A stretch of 64,000 bases of DNA, from contig WBMW01004867.1 in the NCBI GenBank assembly GCA_013396635.1, positions 788,373-852,372 on the forward strand, in the 5' to 3' direction. Source of the stretch: Penelope pileata. Taxonomy: Eukaryota > Chordata > Aves > Galliformes > Cracidae. A program made the translations under genes and the position numbers. Of this stretch, positions 1 through 13,647 are shown piece after piece (the stretch's first letter is position 1; every line of letters starts with the position of its first letter). The notes under the pieces were generated by a model. It made no database searches and had not been told where the DNA came from. It saw only the letters and a list, made by a program, of their open reading frames with translations.

Positions 1-320
1 CTACTAAGAAACTAAGTCGAGGCAGCCTTGCTTCAATGAGATACTCTTCTGACATTGCCTCTTCATTATGATTTCCAGTTTGATTTTTAACTTTTACTTG
101 TAACTTTTAACTTTCTAAATCTTAGTGTTTGCATATTTTTGATTAATTTTCACTTCGTATTTGTGCCTTTCATGTAAAGAAGGGAGAGATGCTCAGGCAA
201 TGAATAAACTTCCCCTGTTAGGAAGTCAATAGGATGATCCAAGAGAATGGCTGATTGCTTGACTGCATTGGAGGTGGTGTGCAAGTATGCAGCAAGAATG
301 AAGCCCACCTCAGGGCATGG

Positions 321-360
321 AGAAAAAGTGCTTGCTTTCTAGAAAAGTGCTTGCTTTCTT
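321..360. repeat. 20-bp tandem duplication
   Basis: A unit of about 20 bp (AGAAAAAGTGCTTGCTTTCT) is followed directly by a near-identical copy one A shorter. It looks like a local duplication by slippage, with no link to a known element. Confidence 0.7.
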
Positions 361-3300
361 GTGTATGCCTGTGATTTCCTGTGTGTAATTTAATTTGTTT
401 ATGAGGCCAAAGAGTTTCATTCCCCATCCCCAGAGAGAAGGTGATCAATGTGGAGCCTCACAGGCCTGCTTGATGTCTCCATGCAAAATTGTAGGGTGCA
501 CCTCCAGCGTGCACCTGCTGGAGGATGCACGAGGACAGTGCTAGTTTTGGGACCTAAGCAAGCTGAACCAAGGAGTCTCTGCTCCCAGAAGAAGTAGAGA
601 TGTGTTTCCAGGGCAGTACCAAAAGCCAGAGGGATGGTGGTTAGGCTTAGCCCAAGGAGACAGGATCCAGGTTTTTGGCCTAGTACACTATCTTGGTAAG
701 CATTTAAGCCATGTAATATGGTGTATGATAGGCCCGCAAGTTGTGGGATAGATACCCAGTTCATTTTCCCCTACTAAGAAACAAAGAATTCTGTTATATG
801 TATACAGGAATGACCATTTCAAAGCAGGATTAAGATCTCGTGTTCATTTTTAAATTCTGAGCCATGTATTCCCACTGGAAATTTAATGACTTAATGATTT
901 TTTTTTCCTCTACTTGCCTTTACTTTCTTCTTCTTTCTCTACTATTTCTGACATATAGTGCTAACCTTGCTTTAACATTATTGAATGCATGCTGTAATTT
1001 ACTCCTGAGGATGACGGGTTGCTCCTGGGAATTTCTGTGTTTTGGTTTTTGATTTAAAAACAGAGTACTGAAAGGTTATTGGGAAAAAGTATAGCAAAAC
1101 CCTTGTCAAACCAGTCACTACTTTTACCCTTATCTTAATGTTCTTCCACAGAAAGATTTAAAAAATTATTTGAATGTAGATATGTATTGGTTGAATAACA
1201 CAATGGTACATATTTCTGAACTTTGATCAGCAAAGTAGAAATTCTATAGTGCTCCAATACTCAAAAATCCTCCTTGCTTTTAATAACAAAACAAGCAAAG
1301 AAAAAAAGATCATAATAATCTTAGAAGAAAATGATAATACTTCCAGAAGAAACAGTACTTTGGAGAAATCAACAATTTGCTTCACAGAATTATCAGTACA
1401 GGCTTTTAGACAAACAGTAATGAAAATATGCAGGTGTGAGCTTCTTATAGCACTTTTAGAAAATGTGTCAGACTGAAAAGTGTGAATAAACATTAACACA
1501 TTTTTAAAGGACTACAACAGCATTTAAAATTATTAGGAGAAAGATGTTTTTTACTTTCCTTTATTTTTTCTTGTTTTCTTGTTTTGTTCCTTCATTTTAA
1601 TAAGCACTGACATTTGATGAGCATTTAACTGTCCTCACTGCTTTTAGCCTATTGTCACAAAGTATGCTTAAAGTTCTGGCTCTACCAGCCACCCTGTTTC
1701 CTTAGAAAAGGGTTTTTTCCATCTTACTTGGGATCTATTGCCTTACTTGTTTGAGTACTAACCTTTTTACTGTGAACTTTGCATTTTAGCTACGATAATG
1801 CAAAGAATTGCATATTATGCCTCTTTTCTTTTAATTACTCAAATAAAGACCAAGAAAACTGTTTCCAGCTTAGACTTTCGGTTGTGTAAGTTGTTTTATT
1901 GAAGTTTCATTTATAATTCTTGTTATCTTATTGATAAAATTTAGGTAGCTTTTAATGTTGGTTAAGCCTTATATCAGTTGAAGGTTCCTTCCTTTTATTT
2001 CCTTGGATAGTTCTGTAATCTGAAGTGCAGTCCTGTTTAGAAAATTTGCTCTAAAATAATATTCTGTACTAATTACTTTTATTAGATATAAATAGAAATG
2101 AATGAAAAAAGTAAAATTGATTGACAGCCTAATTAAAACAGATGTCATGAACAATGTTAATAAAATAAAAATATCAAAGACAATTTGGATGACAAGTACA
2201 AGAAAAATGAGTTCAGGGGTCAAATACTACCTAAGGAATTAAATAAATTTTAAGAATCTTCAGTGCTATCTATTCCCTTTTTCTCTCTTTTCCCCCATCC
2301 ACCTCTTTCTCTTTAATTACAAGCCATTACTTCTTACAGAATGTGGTCAGGGGATGAAAAGATGGTACGTGCTGAAATACTTATCTTAAAGCTTAAACAG
2401 CTTTGATGTGTTAAATTGTCTATTAAAACTAAATTAAAATACCTGAAGAAAATACTACACAAAATGATGAATTTAGACAGTTTAATTTGTGAGGATTTCG
2501 ATTTTTTAAAAAAATTTTCTTGAGACCAAAAAGCGTCCAAAAGGAAACACAAGCAGTATTTACTCTTGTATTGTTTTATGTCAATTATATATAGCCTATC
2601 TGTCACATGAATACAGTCTAATATGTAAATAAACAGAGCACAACCACTGTCACCATCACATTAGGAAAGCATGTGAAAGTAAGATATCCTTGAACTGTTG
2701 TGCCCAGTTTGTGGACAGTGGCAGTTTAAAAATTCTCTTATTAAGAACCCTGCAGAAGTTCTTAGCACTGTTGAGTGCTTTGTACTTTGGGAGAAGAGGA
2801 AAACTTCTTCAATGTTCTTCTTCAATTTTCTGTGTTTGAATAGAATGACATGCTGATATCATGTAAGGATGAGAAAATATTATTTCAGTCCTTTATTATC
2901 AAGGGTGAAATTAAGCATTCTTCGCTAGTAGAAAACATTGTAAAATTAAAATTAAAACATTTAAAATTTAAGCATGAAAAACTTGCCAAAAGTATGAGGT
3001 CATGCTGACCCATTACAATATTTCTGAGGAGTTAAAGAGTGCCATGTAATAGTACTATTAAATAATAATAAAAAAAACAACCACAAATCCAAACCAACAA
3101 ATGGAACGATCCAAGACACCTACTAGGTATTCTAAGTTTGAGTTAAAATAACAGAAGGACTGATAAACAATTGAGTTAATAAGGAACTAAAGAATAGGAA
3201 TATAATATACGACAGTCATCCTAGCTTTATGGAAATTACTATTTTAAAATTGCTTTTCTTCAAGACGACTTAAATTTATTCATTGAAGAAATTACAAATT

Positions 3301-5675
3301 TGTTTGTTGAAATTGGTTGCTCAGCTGTTACACTATTTTTGTGAGGCATTAGGTTTGTTATTGAAAGCCTTCAGATTAAAATTCAATAAATTATTGATGT
3401 ATTTAATATTTTCAGATGGATTTAAAAAAAATCTTGAGTTGCTATCACTGAATGAACACCTAATAACAGTCACTATTCAATTTATTTTCTCATAGTGACT
3501 CAAAGGCCATGGAGGCTGATTAAAATTCACAAGACATAAAGATTGGAAGAATGGCAAATAAATATATTTGTTAACATTAATATTAATGTACAAGCAGGGA
3601 AGCAGTAAACAGAACTGGAGGAATTTATAATCAAAAATAATGTACAGTAATGGAGAGGCTGAGCAGAAGGACCAAGAATTAGACAAACGATAGAGGTTAA
3701 AACTGATTCAATGAAGGAATTCAGATATCTTTAAATGATCAAGATATGAGTTTGGGTTTGTGTTGAAGAATATTCAGGCATTTAAAACAAAAAGAAAATA
3801 AAACCATCTTTCCCATCTAAATTAAGAGATATCCGCAGTTGAATACTGGAAAGAATTGCGTGGTTTTTTTAATGGAGAAGGTGGCCCACAGCTTAAAAAA
3901 ATTACCTGCTCCTTGAAGAACTGAGGGGCTTTTCTTATTCAGAGGAGCTCATGTTTAAGGCAGCATCTCAAACTGTACGTGGAGCTGTCTGGGACAAGAG
4001 TTCACAGTTTCAGCTCTTGCCTGGACTGCTCTGTCTACCCTTAGCTAGGTTTGTCATTTGCAGTTGCGATTCATGCCCTTTCAGTCTTGTAGCTGAAATA
4101 TGTGATGTGAGTTCTTGCTTCCTCACCTTTGTTAAATGAGGCTATGCTTCTATCTGCAGAACCAGACTAGAAGGACCACATCACAAGGGGTAGTGACTGG
4201 AATAAACTGTCTGCAAAAATCATGGAATTTTTATTTTTCAGTGTCTTAGCCAAGGTGTATTTCAGGACACAGCAGCAGAATTTTACCAATCCAGAAAAAA
4301 GATCATTCAAACTGACAGCGTGGGTGTGCCTTTCACATACCAGTGTATGAGTTATCTGGGCACAGGTGAGCTGGCTCCTTAGTCCAAAATTAGTCCTTTG
4401 GATCAGTGCATGGGCAACTACATCTGACCTCTGCAGTCCAGGCTTAATAGTTTCTACTATAAATTTATAAGTCTACTTAATGTACTCCTTTTACAAGGGG
4501 AAAGCAGCTTTGCAGCATCAGTCTGGAAATAGCCAGAGATGTTTATTTGCTATCACGGGATGCTGAAGTTTTGTGAGTCAATATTGGGATGATCTTTAGG
4601 GCATAGAACAGTGATATGTCTAACTGACATCAGCGATGCCTACATGATCCATCTTCTCTGAAAGGATTTCCATTGAATGCTGGTAATGGATCTGGCATTT
4701 GATGATAAGGTGAAATAGGTCCCAGGAGCCAGGAAAGCTCAAGAATATTAAAAGAAGGGGGAAAAGTGCCAGCATGTTCTTTTTGTCACTAAATTTGTTG
4801 TACTGACTTGAGGTAAGGGGGAGGGAATGCCCACTTTACCGCTCAGCCTTCTCTCTTTAGAAAGACACAAACATAATATAGGCTGTATATCTCAGAGGTT
4901 CTCATGGAAAGTGGCTGGTGTATGGAAGTTATTTTGATTTACTCATAAAAGGATCCCTGAGAAGATAGCATTTAACAACAATTCTTGTTGTAACAAGAAG
5001 AGGTGATTGCATCTCACTGACGTGCTGTCTAGGGATCCTTTGAGAAACTTGCTGGCTCTATGAGCAGAAAAGAAAATACTGATTGAAGTTGGCACCAGCC
5101 ATTAGCAATAGACCGTCTGTGTGTATCTAGAAAGGTTTTCACATTGGAAATCAATTATGAAGACAATGAATAGGAAAACTGGAAGTGAATATACCTCTGA
5201 ATAAAAATGAAAAAAATAACCTGAAATTGAATGTCTGAAATGAGAAAATTAATACTGAGGTAAAAGAATTCATTACTTGTGAACAAGATTATTATTTATT
5301 CTTTAGCGTTTTTGTCATATGCTTTGATTAGTTTGACAGGGCAAATGAATAAACTTCCTAACTTTTGAGATACTCTTCAATTAGATTCAGTAGCAAACAG
5401 TGAAAAAACAGCCATTCTTATAGATTATAGAAGGATTTAGATAAATTAAATGGCTGGATTAATAGATGGCAAATGCTGTTCAATCCACTTAAACATGAAG
5501 GAATATCTAAGAATACAGAATAAAATACTGTGATATTTGCTAGTAGGAAGATAGTTTCAGTGTGCAGGCCAGGAGGTACAATACAAGTGATGTATCACAG
5601 AAGCAAATCACTAATTCATAAATGCAGTTAATGTGGATGGGGGAAAGAAATGACAGGAGCAAACTTTGTCTGGGG

Positions 5676-5864
5676 AGACATTTGCATCTGCAATAGAAAG
5701 CAGCCGCTTCCCTTCCAGACAAATGGAAGGATAGCTCCCGAGGAGGGAATTTACTGGCTGTCGTTTGCTCTGGGAAGATTCATTAGATCATCAGCTTGTT
5801 TTCCCACAGATTTCAGCTCAGCTGTGAAATGTTCCCAGACATTTGTCCTCTGCAATAAGAAAAG
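5676..5864. repeat. Imperfect direct repeat about 160 bp apart
   Basis: Copies at 5676-5700 and 5837-5864 share AGACATTTG, then CTCTGCAATA or CATCTGCAATA, then GAAA. The similarity is short and may be chance or a trace of an old local duplication. Confidence 0.3.
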
Positions 5865-7440
5865 CACATCTATTGTAAAGGTCACAACAGCCGGCATTAC
5901 CACCAATAGGTGGTGTTAGAGCCTTGCCTCAGCATGAGTTCAGTGTTTTTGAGGATGTCAGATTAAATCCTCCTTGTGCAAATTGGAATTGTTGGCTGGA
6001 TCCAAAATGCACTTGCAGTTCCTCAAAAAGAAAAAAGAAAAAAAAAAAAGCCCTTTGTTGTCATTTTTCTAGTGATGACTGTGAGATGTAGCACCAGGCA
6101 GAGTGCTACAAGCACTTCCAAGCACAGAGAGGAAGCTGACCCCTTTGAACTGCTGCAGGGGATGAAAAGTTGGGAGGAAACCAGGTACAGGTTGAAGGAG
6201 GCTTTTTGTAGGATTGTCCCTATATTGTTCCAGCTGGGAAAAAGCTTGAGACTGCCTCCTAAGGGGTTTCAAGCCAGAAGACTTCTGATGCTGATGTAAA
6301 GAGAAAAGCCACAGAAGGAAAGTTAAAACTGCACATGCAAAAGAATAACTGTTTAAACAGTACAGGTGAATATTCACCCCCATGACAGTTTAGCCAGATG
6401 GTTGCTGGGCTGTTGGACTTCAGACCTGAACAAACTGATCTATGGGATTGAAGGGGCTATTATTATACACAAATGCATGTAGTCAGCCAGATAAATTCAG
6501 CTCCCTCTTAACTGGATTTTTTCTTGTGAGGAATTGCATTTCCAGTGCAGTTGGATGAGGAATTAATTTTTTTTAAAGGCAAATCAGGAGTTCTGAGACT
6601 TTTTATTATTATTATTATTTTTTTTTTTTTAAGCTTGAGCTTGGCAATAGTCCCCTGACTGATGTAGGCAGAACAGACCTGCCCTGGAGGATGAGGGGAA
6701 AGTCCTGGATCCTCTGGAGGTGACTGCACCCTTTGCTGTTCTACAGACTTTCTAGATTTGTACAAAATTTCTCACAACAGGAATTGTTGGAGTACTGTTA
6801 TATGAGAGCATCTTTGTATGGCTGATGCAACATGAAAAAGCTCTTAAGTAAAGAAGGTGTGCCTTTGTGCTGTATCTAAGTGGCACAATTCAGAATTTCT
6901 CTTAGCCAAACAAGCTGATGACATCAGTAGATGCAAACTTACGGAAGTTGCCAGTGAAACAGGAAACAAGGTTTTCATGAATAAACTTATGTTTATGGAT
7001 GTTGTATATATTTTTATGTTTACCAGTACACATTTTGAACCACTGGGCTTCCAGTAGATCTTTGTGCTATTTTGAGTTATGGCTTCTGTGGAAATGATTA
7101 TGCAAATAAACTTTTCACATAAGCCTGGAATGCAAACTGCAGTAGAGGATGCTGTCATGGCAGGCTGATGGCAGTGAGACTATGAATGAATTAGGGACAC
7201 CGTTAAAAAGAATAGGCGAAGAATTGTGTCTTCTTTAAGGCACTCACAGGCATTTCTGCTGAAGAATACCTTGTATACACTCTGTTTTCAATGCAACTCA
7301 TGAATTTATTGATTCACTTATCAACTCACTAGTGAATGATGGTAATAGGACTGCATTTGCAGAAAGCTTGCAAAGAATGGTAAGCACAGATTTTCATAAT
7401 GAGCTTTCAGCAAAGAAAATCAAGCAGTAGGAAGAAGTAT

Positions 7441-7935
7441 AGGCAGAACTTTTGCTGAGAGGAGCTCAGCAGTAGTGGTGACACATCACAGGGAGCGATC
7501 ATTCTCAACAACAACTGAAGCAACTATTTCTGGAACATCAGAGGCCTCGATTTGGATGAATCTCACGAGAGAGAATGCAGCTGTTCAGGTCTGGGGATGC
7601 AGGGGGCAGAGCTGTAGGAGCTATGTGCTGGTGGAGGGTATCTGCCACCAAGTGAAGCAGCGGCAGGAGGTCAGCATCAGAGATGCTCAAAAAGGAGATT
7701 AACAGGATCTTCTCTGAGGCTATGCATCTACAAGAGCCTGAGTTCTCAGATGAAGTTAAGAAGGGTGGTTCAGACTATTTTCCTTGCTATTCTTCCATGA
7801 GATACATCCAGAAAAGACCTGGAGAATATCAAGCATGGCTACATGGCTCTGGGGGTGAGGGTCAAGGCCTTGGGGTCCAGGTGGCTTTCTCCTTGATCCT
7901 ACTGATGGAGGAGGGAAGTTTCTTACTTTTGAACA
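7441..7935 (+). mobile_element. CR1 LINE fragment from the 5' region (ORF1)
   Basis: A decayed piece of the CR1 5' region. Frame 7683-7991 gives residues resembling CR1 ORF1: a stretch like 'KKEINRIFSEAMHLQEPE' and later 'GLGVQVAFSLILLMEEG', similar to the esterase-type segment of CR1-like ORF1 proteins as I remember them. Most CR1 copies are truncated to the 3' end, so 5' fragments are uncommon. Boundaries are approximate. The match is by remembered family pattern, so family and extent are moderately sure only. Confidence 0.5.
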
Positions 7936-9851
7936 AAATTATCAGTCCTCACATATCCAGTTATTTCTCTAGCTTTTGTGGACCTTTTTGAGGAGTACGT
8001 AAAATGTCTTAATGTGCTTTAATGAAAAAAAAAACGCCTTTAAAATAGTTTAATATTTGAAATAGTATTAGCCTTACGAATATTCTTCTTTAGGTCTCCA
8101 AAATATATGGAAGTAACTGTTAGTAATCCTTTTCTTTGTTTTGATTTATTTCACAATTTTCGTGCTGGGGAATATTTCTGTAACTGGTAGAATACTTGTA
8201 AATGCAATAAACTTCAATATGGTTTTTGAACATCTTTTAAACTTACAATTAATGTGTGGATTTCATAAGTAAAAATACTCCATTCCTTACAAAAGAGAAG
8301 TCCCAGTCTGTGGACTTGTTTTCCATTCAGTTTTAAAAGAGATTTTATTCACTTAGACTTTCTGAGCATCTGTCAAATATTAGGTTTAAAATTATCATAT
8401 CGGCATTGCGGATCCGCATGAATGCTTATATTTACTTTAACTTACTTCTGTTGTACTTAAATGGTAAAAGAAAAAACTGAATTTTTGTCTCTTCTCCCAT
8501 GGAAAGCATTACAAGTTCAAACATTAAAGAAAGCCTCATAACTGGCATTCAGCAAGTAGAGATGTAGGTACACAAGATAGCCATAGGCTGTGTTAGCATT
8601 ATTATTTATATTTTGTCTGCAAAGGATATTCAACATGTTGTGCTGCAGAGAGCAGTGAAAAGAACACATCCACGACCACCAGAAGTTTTAATTTTCCTGA
8701 CTTGTGACTGTTGTTTCAACATAGACATAAAAAAAGAATGAAAATAATGTGCAGTCCTCGTAATTTTGCCTCAGTTCAGATGGTTGTAGGAGATTCTCTT
8801 TCAATTTTGTCCAATAAACAATTCCCATTGGTATCAGTAAAAGCTGTGGTTTTGTGAGATCTGTAAAGTCATACCCTGTAATCAGCCTCTTCACTACTTT
8901 TCTGCTTTAAATATGCAAATGCTATGATCTAGAGTTCACTCAAACATCTTCTCTACAAAAACATTGGTGAACTTTATTTAGTTGTTTTTATGACTCATCT
9001 CAGAAATCTTTATGGAAATATTGCAGAAATAGATTTATGTTTCAATTACTTGGTACAGGATAGTGGAAGTTACAGCAAATTAGAGATACATTTATCAATT
9101 AGATGTTTGGTAAATTTCTTTCCTCTGCAATTACTATAAATTTCCTTGACAACAGTTGATGAAAGCATGGTCTGAAATTAACATTTTCTTCCCTAAATTA
9201 AGCTTTAGTCATTAATTTTGTACTGTAGTTATCTTTGATAGGATTCCTGAGCTCTGGTGCACTTATGTAGCAGAAACATCTGGTTATTGGCAGATTCTGC
9301 AGACAAATGTCTTGCCAGCTTCAGAGTTGTCTCCTCATTTGCCTCATGGTTTGGACTTTCTTGGCAGATTGATTTGTCTTCCTTTATGCCTTTTTTGGGG
9401 GTCATTTTCTTTTTAGGATAAAGGAAATATTTAGAAGGCTTTGCATTAATTAACAGATAGATGCTGGGACTTCTGTTCGGAAAAGCATTGAAAGAACACA
9501 GATAGTATGAATTGTTCACTTAAAAATAAAAATATCTTCTTTATGTTTTCTTGTAGCACTTAGTACATAAAATAGCTGAAAATGCCAGTCATGACAATGG
9601 TGGGTACTGTCCAAACAAAACCATGATACTGCTCCAAAGAGCATTATGCTCTGTCAATATTTGCATGAAATATAACCCAGCATACTGTATGTAAATTGTT
9701 GCAGTTGCAGTTACCAAGGCCCATGAGAAAGCCCCAGGATATCTGGCAGCATTTCTCAAGGCATCCTGTATGCTGACGAAGTAAAATAGCTTTTCAGGAA
9801 AAATAAATGACAGGATGTGAGGAAGTCCTGGTAACAGTACTTTGTATCAGG
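7936..9851. other. Non-coding stretch, nothing recognised
   Basis: AT-rich sequence without a supportable gene or repeat. A 12-bp palindrome with two CpGs lies at 8407-8418. Confidence 0.5.
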
Positions 9852-10334
9852 CTGACAGTGGGATCAAATGCACTCTTAACAGGTTTGCAGATGATGCCAA
9901 GCTGTGTGGTGCAGTCGACATGCCAGAGGGAAGGGATGCCATCCAGAGGGACCTGGACAGGCTTGAGAGGTGGGCCCATGCCAACCTCATGAAGTTCAAC
10001 AAAGCCAAGTGCAAGGTCTTGCACCTGGGTCAGAGCAATCCCAAGTACACATACAGGCTGGGTGGAGAATGGCTTGAGAGTAGTCCTGAAGAGAAGGATT
10101 CAGGGCTGTCTGTTGATGAGAAACATGAGCCGACAGTGTGCGCTTGCAGCCCAGAAGGCCAACCGCATCCTGGGCTGCATCAAAGGAAGTGTGGCCAGCA
10201 GGTCGAGGGAAGTGATTCTGCCCCTCTACTCTGCTCTTGTGAGACCTCACCTGGAATATTGTGTCCAGTTCTGGGGCCCCCANAAGATGATCTGTAAGGT
10301 CCCTTCCAACCTGAACCATTCTATGATTCTATGA
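9852..10334 (+). mobile_element. CR1 LINE fragment (reverse transcriptase C-terminal part plus 3' tail)
   Basis: The frame from about 9890 encodes FADDAKLCGAVD, the CR1 version of the reverse-transcriptase YxDD active-site motif. It is followed by RDLDRLERWA and LMKFNKAKCKVLHLG. A frameshift near 10110 moves the reading to a second frame (NMSRQCALAAQKANRILGC, then REVILPLYSALVRPHLEY). At base 10283 (one N) the coding part stops abruptly and the final 3' tail follows (AAGGTCCCTTCCAACCTGAACC, then ATTCTATG units). Several hundred bases of the usual CR1 3' coding region are therefore missing. This is a dead, internally deleted copy. Confidence 0.92.
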
Positions 10335-13300
10335 TCAAGAACAAATATCACAATAATAAACAATTCCTGTAAAATATACCAAGATCTGTCAATAACTTGA
10401 TTCGCTCTGTGCACACTGACAAGCAAGAATGGATGGTTTTGTGCATTTTCAACATTGCAGGCCACTACAAATTTCTAACACTGTCCAAACAACTGTCCTA
10501 TCCATAGATCGTTTGCCTACTGACAGAGTGCTTTAATAGTCTAAATGTAAAAATATCATTACATGCTAAGATTCTGAATACACAGATGTGATAAGATTTG
10601 CCTTGTTTATCTAGTGTAAGTAGACAAGCTTTAATAAAAGAGAAACGATCTACAAATGAAAATTTAGAAGTGTTTACATAAACCTTTTCTATTGTTATAC
10701 GAAAATGCAAAATCACATTTTGGTCTTCTGTTGATATTAGAAAGAGTGTTAAGGGAAGTGGGCTCACCTGGGAGGCAGGAGTGCATATTCTTTGGCGTTA
10801 CAAAAACTGATGTGTCCAGGTGGCTGTTCTGAACACCAAAACAGAAATGTTAGTTGAAATAAAATTCTTACTGTAAAGTATTATCTTCTTTGAAGCCTTT
10901 TATTTGCAAAGCACATCGTAAATTCATGAAATTGTCTTCTAAGTAATTAGAAAATATTTCTACATTGCAAGTGTTTCTTTTGTCAATCCACTTTTTAGTT
11001 AATATTATAATTTTTTGATTCATTCAGAATTTCAGGGAAAGCAAATTATTAACCCAGGTCTACTTTCAAATTATATCAGTTTATGTCTACATCCTTTGAT
11101 GAGTGATAAAATGCTGGACACCACTGAAAATTAATGTCATTGTTTTATAGCATAACTGCCTCCTATGCTGTGCATAGATTATCTTTCCCTATTCACCTTG
11201 TTCAGTTCTTTTCTCCTTTTTTTGAGGTATTTTTTGAAGAAGAAAGGTGAACAAATATATTTTCAAGCATCTATAGTTGTACGTGCTCTAAATAATTGTA
11301 TTCTTTGCATCGATACCGTTCTGTTACATTGCTTGGAAAAACACTGGGAGCTGGGTGCCTTATACTCTCTTTTGCTTTTACAAATGAGGCCTGTTTGTAC
11401 AGAGAGATTATTATGGGTTTTTAAGTTGTTCTTACTTTCATACTTTTTTATTATGATCATTTCTATAGTGAGTTTTTCTTTCCCTAGACAATAGATGAGT
11501 AACATAATCCTGCTGGGTATTTAAATGCTGATCTCTTTTGTCTCATTCATATAAATGCTATTAAGGAGGGTTATTTACCTCACATTAGTTTGCTAGAATA
11601 AAATTAACTAACCCCAGGGGCAATGCTAATCGCTTCTGATGCAAATTCTGTTTCACATGCCAAGACCAGGTGGCAAGGCTAGGTATTAATGACATCTTAA
11701 GAGTCTGAGGCATTTTCTTCAGCATGTGATTCTGTATCTTATTTTATTACAGCTGGACTGTTCATCAGGCTATGTCTGCTGAATGTCGGTCGTGACTCTC
11801 CCGCTGCTTCTCTCTGATTTTGACGTATAGTGCGTGCAGAGGTCCCAGGTGCATCAGAGCTGTTTGGTGCACTAGCTGCTGACTTTGGTCATCTGAGATC
11901 CCAAAGTCATGGTTTGCCTTTCGATGAAACTGTTGGATAAGAGACAATCTCTAAACTGAGATAACTGAAGATTCATATTGATGCTAGCTGGTGAAAAAGA
12001 ACAAAAATTGGAAGAGGCTTTGTGATGACATAAAGACTTCCAGTCTTAGAAAATGTAACTTGCTTTAGCATTTTGAAACTGATTGGTTTTGAAAATAAAT
12101 CCAGATTAGTAATTTAAAGATGATTTGTCTGAATGGTATCATATTTGGCAGCACTCCCATCTCTTTACATATATAAACATGTGCTGTGCTGCTGATTTAG
12201 TGAGCTATCAATAACAAGAAAAGCTATGCTGGAGCAGGGTCTGACATTTTCAGATTTCGGAAAGATTAAAGTAACCCTGGGTAGGCACTTTTGAATGCTT
12301 TTATTCCTAATACACTGGAACAATTATTCAAGAACATTTTGCCCATGTGAAAATATGTTCCCTATGGTGCTATCAAAATAATTGCAACTTTAGCATAACT
12401 GCTGCAAAAAGTGATGGCCAAACAAGGAAATACAGCTTTAATTTACTTTCCTGTCTTAAAAACACTGGGCAAATACCTTTATGCTATCTTTCTTCTTCTT
12501 TTTAGCCTCATTATCTTCTCTTTTTTTTCTTTAAATAAATCTCTCTTCCACTTCAAGGCATAGGCACTTCAGTATAAATTAATACTGATAATGAATTAAT
12601 TCAGTCTATACTAAATCTGCATAGGCTAAAGTAGGTTAGGGTACAAAGTTCTGGTTTATTGCCAAACTGATGACCTGAGGTCAGTAGAAGTACATAATTA
12701 ATTATTTCACTCATCTTGATTTTTTTCTTAAATGAGGACTATGATACTAAAAATGAAGCCAGCTTTTAAAATTTGACCATAAAATGTCATTATAGAATTC
12801 TTTTACCTCCTAATTGTGTATCATGATCTTGTTTACATTCTTTCAGTAATTATCTTATTCTGTAGCCTTAATACAGGTATTGATTTTGATTTCTTATACT
12901 TCTTTTGAAATAGATGATGTTTTATGTCTATGCCTCATTTTGGGGGCAGCTGTGATCCTGCCAAAATTGAAATGACAGCATCTTTTGCCGTGGATGGCTG
13001 CAGGGCTGTCCACAATTGCACGCTTTTTTTGTTTTGTTTCGTTTTTTTAATTTGTTTGTCTCCTCCCATGCTCNGGAGTTATAGACTAAAAGGTGGAGAA
13101 AAGGAACAAGTTTTCATACTTTTCCAAGGAATGAATAGGGAGCCAGAACCACAACTGTGGAGTTTGCAGTAGAAGAATTTTGGGAATTCAGAGAAGCTAC
13201 TTTAAGTAATTCCTTCTTGCAAACCCACTTTCTCTTTTTTTTTGTGCAGAAAATGTATTTTTTCTGTACCCTTTCCTGTATCTTTTCCAGTACTGTGCAG

Positions 13301-13408
13301 TGAAAGTAAATAGATATGTGTATATTTTAGCTGTTAGGAAGCTGTCTTGGATAGTCTGTACCTTAGTGACATTTAAGGTCTTCACTCATCGTCTTACAAT
13401 GCGTGAAC
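10335..13408. other. Non-coding stretch, nothing recognised
   Basis: AT-rich intron-like DNA. A more GC-balanced patch at about 11750-11950 has no recognisable coding or repeat pattern. A single unresolved base lies at 13074. Confidence 0.5.
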
Positions 13409-13647
13409 AGAGAGGAAATTTAGATTAGATATAAGGAAAAACTTTTTCTCTTGAAGTGTGTTCAGGCACTGGAATGGCCTGCCTAGGGAGGTGGTGGAGT
13501 CACCATCCCTGGCACTGTTCAAGAAGCGTGTGGATGAGGTGCTAAGGGATATGATTTAGTAGCTTAGTGGGTGATAATTGTGATAGGACGGTTGGACTGT
13601 ATGGTCTTGTAGGTCCTTTCCAACCTTGTGTTCCTATGATTCTATGA
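13409..13647 (+). mobile_element. CR1 LINE 3' end
   Basis: A short 5'-truncated copy carrying the last codons of the CR1 reverse-transcriptase ORF (CACTGGAATGGCCTGCC, then AGGGAGGTGGTGGAGTC), the 3' untranslated part (TGGTCTTGTAGGTCCTTTCC) and a tail of CCTATGATTCTATGA. A run of 15 A lies just downstream (13684-13698). Confidence 0.9.

Larger units (their letters stand above)
1..7440. other. Non-coding stretch, presumed ITGBL1 upstream intron
   Basis: I recognise no exon, RNA gene or transposon core here. Open frames are short, lack family motifs and overlap on both strands. The sequence is AT-rich with a few more GC-rich patches (about 420-760, 5650-5930, 6080-6300) that I could not assign. 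Placement inside an ITGBL1 intron is inferred only from the exons downstream. An upstream exon with no recognisable motif could be missed. Confidence 0.5.

Noticed and set aside
5650..5919. 89-codon frame containing FVWGDICICNRK, slightly EGF-like
   Set aside because: It lacks the eight-cysteine spacing, a proper acceptor and the phase 1 borders of ITGBL1 exons.
8407..8418. 12-base palindrome TGCGGATCCGCA with two CpGs
   Set aside because: A palindrome of this length can occur by chance in 64 kb, and no flanking feature supports a binding site.
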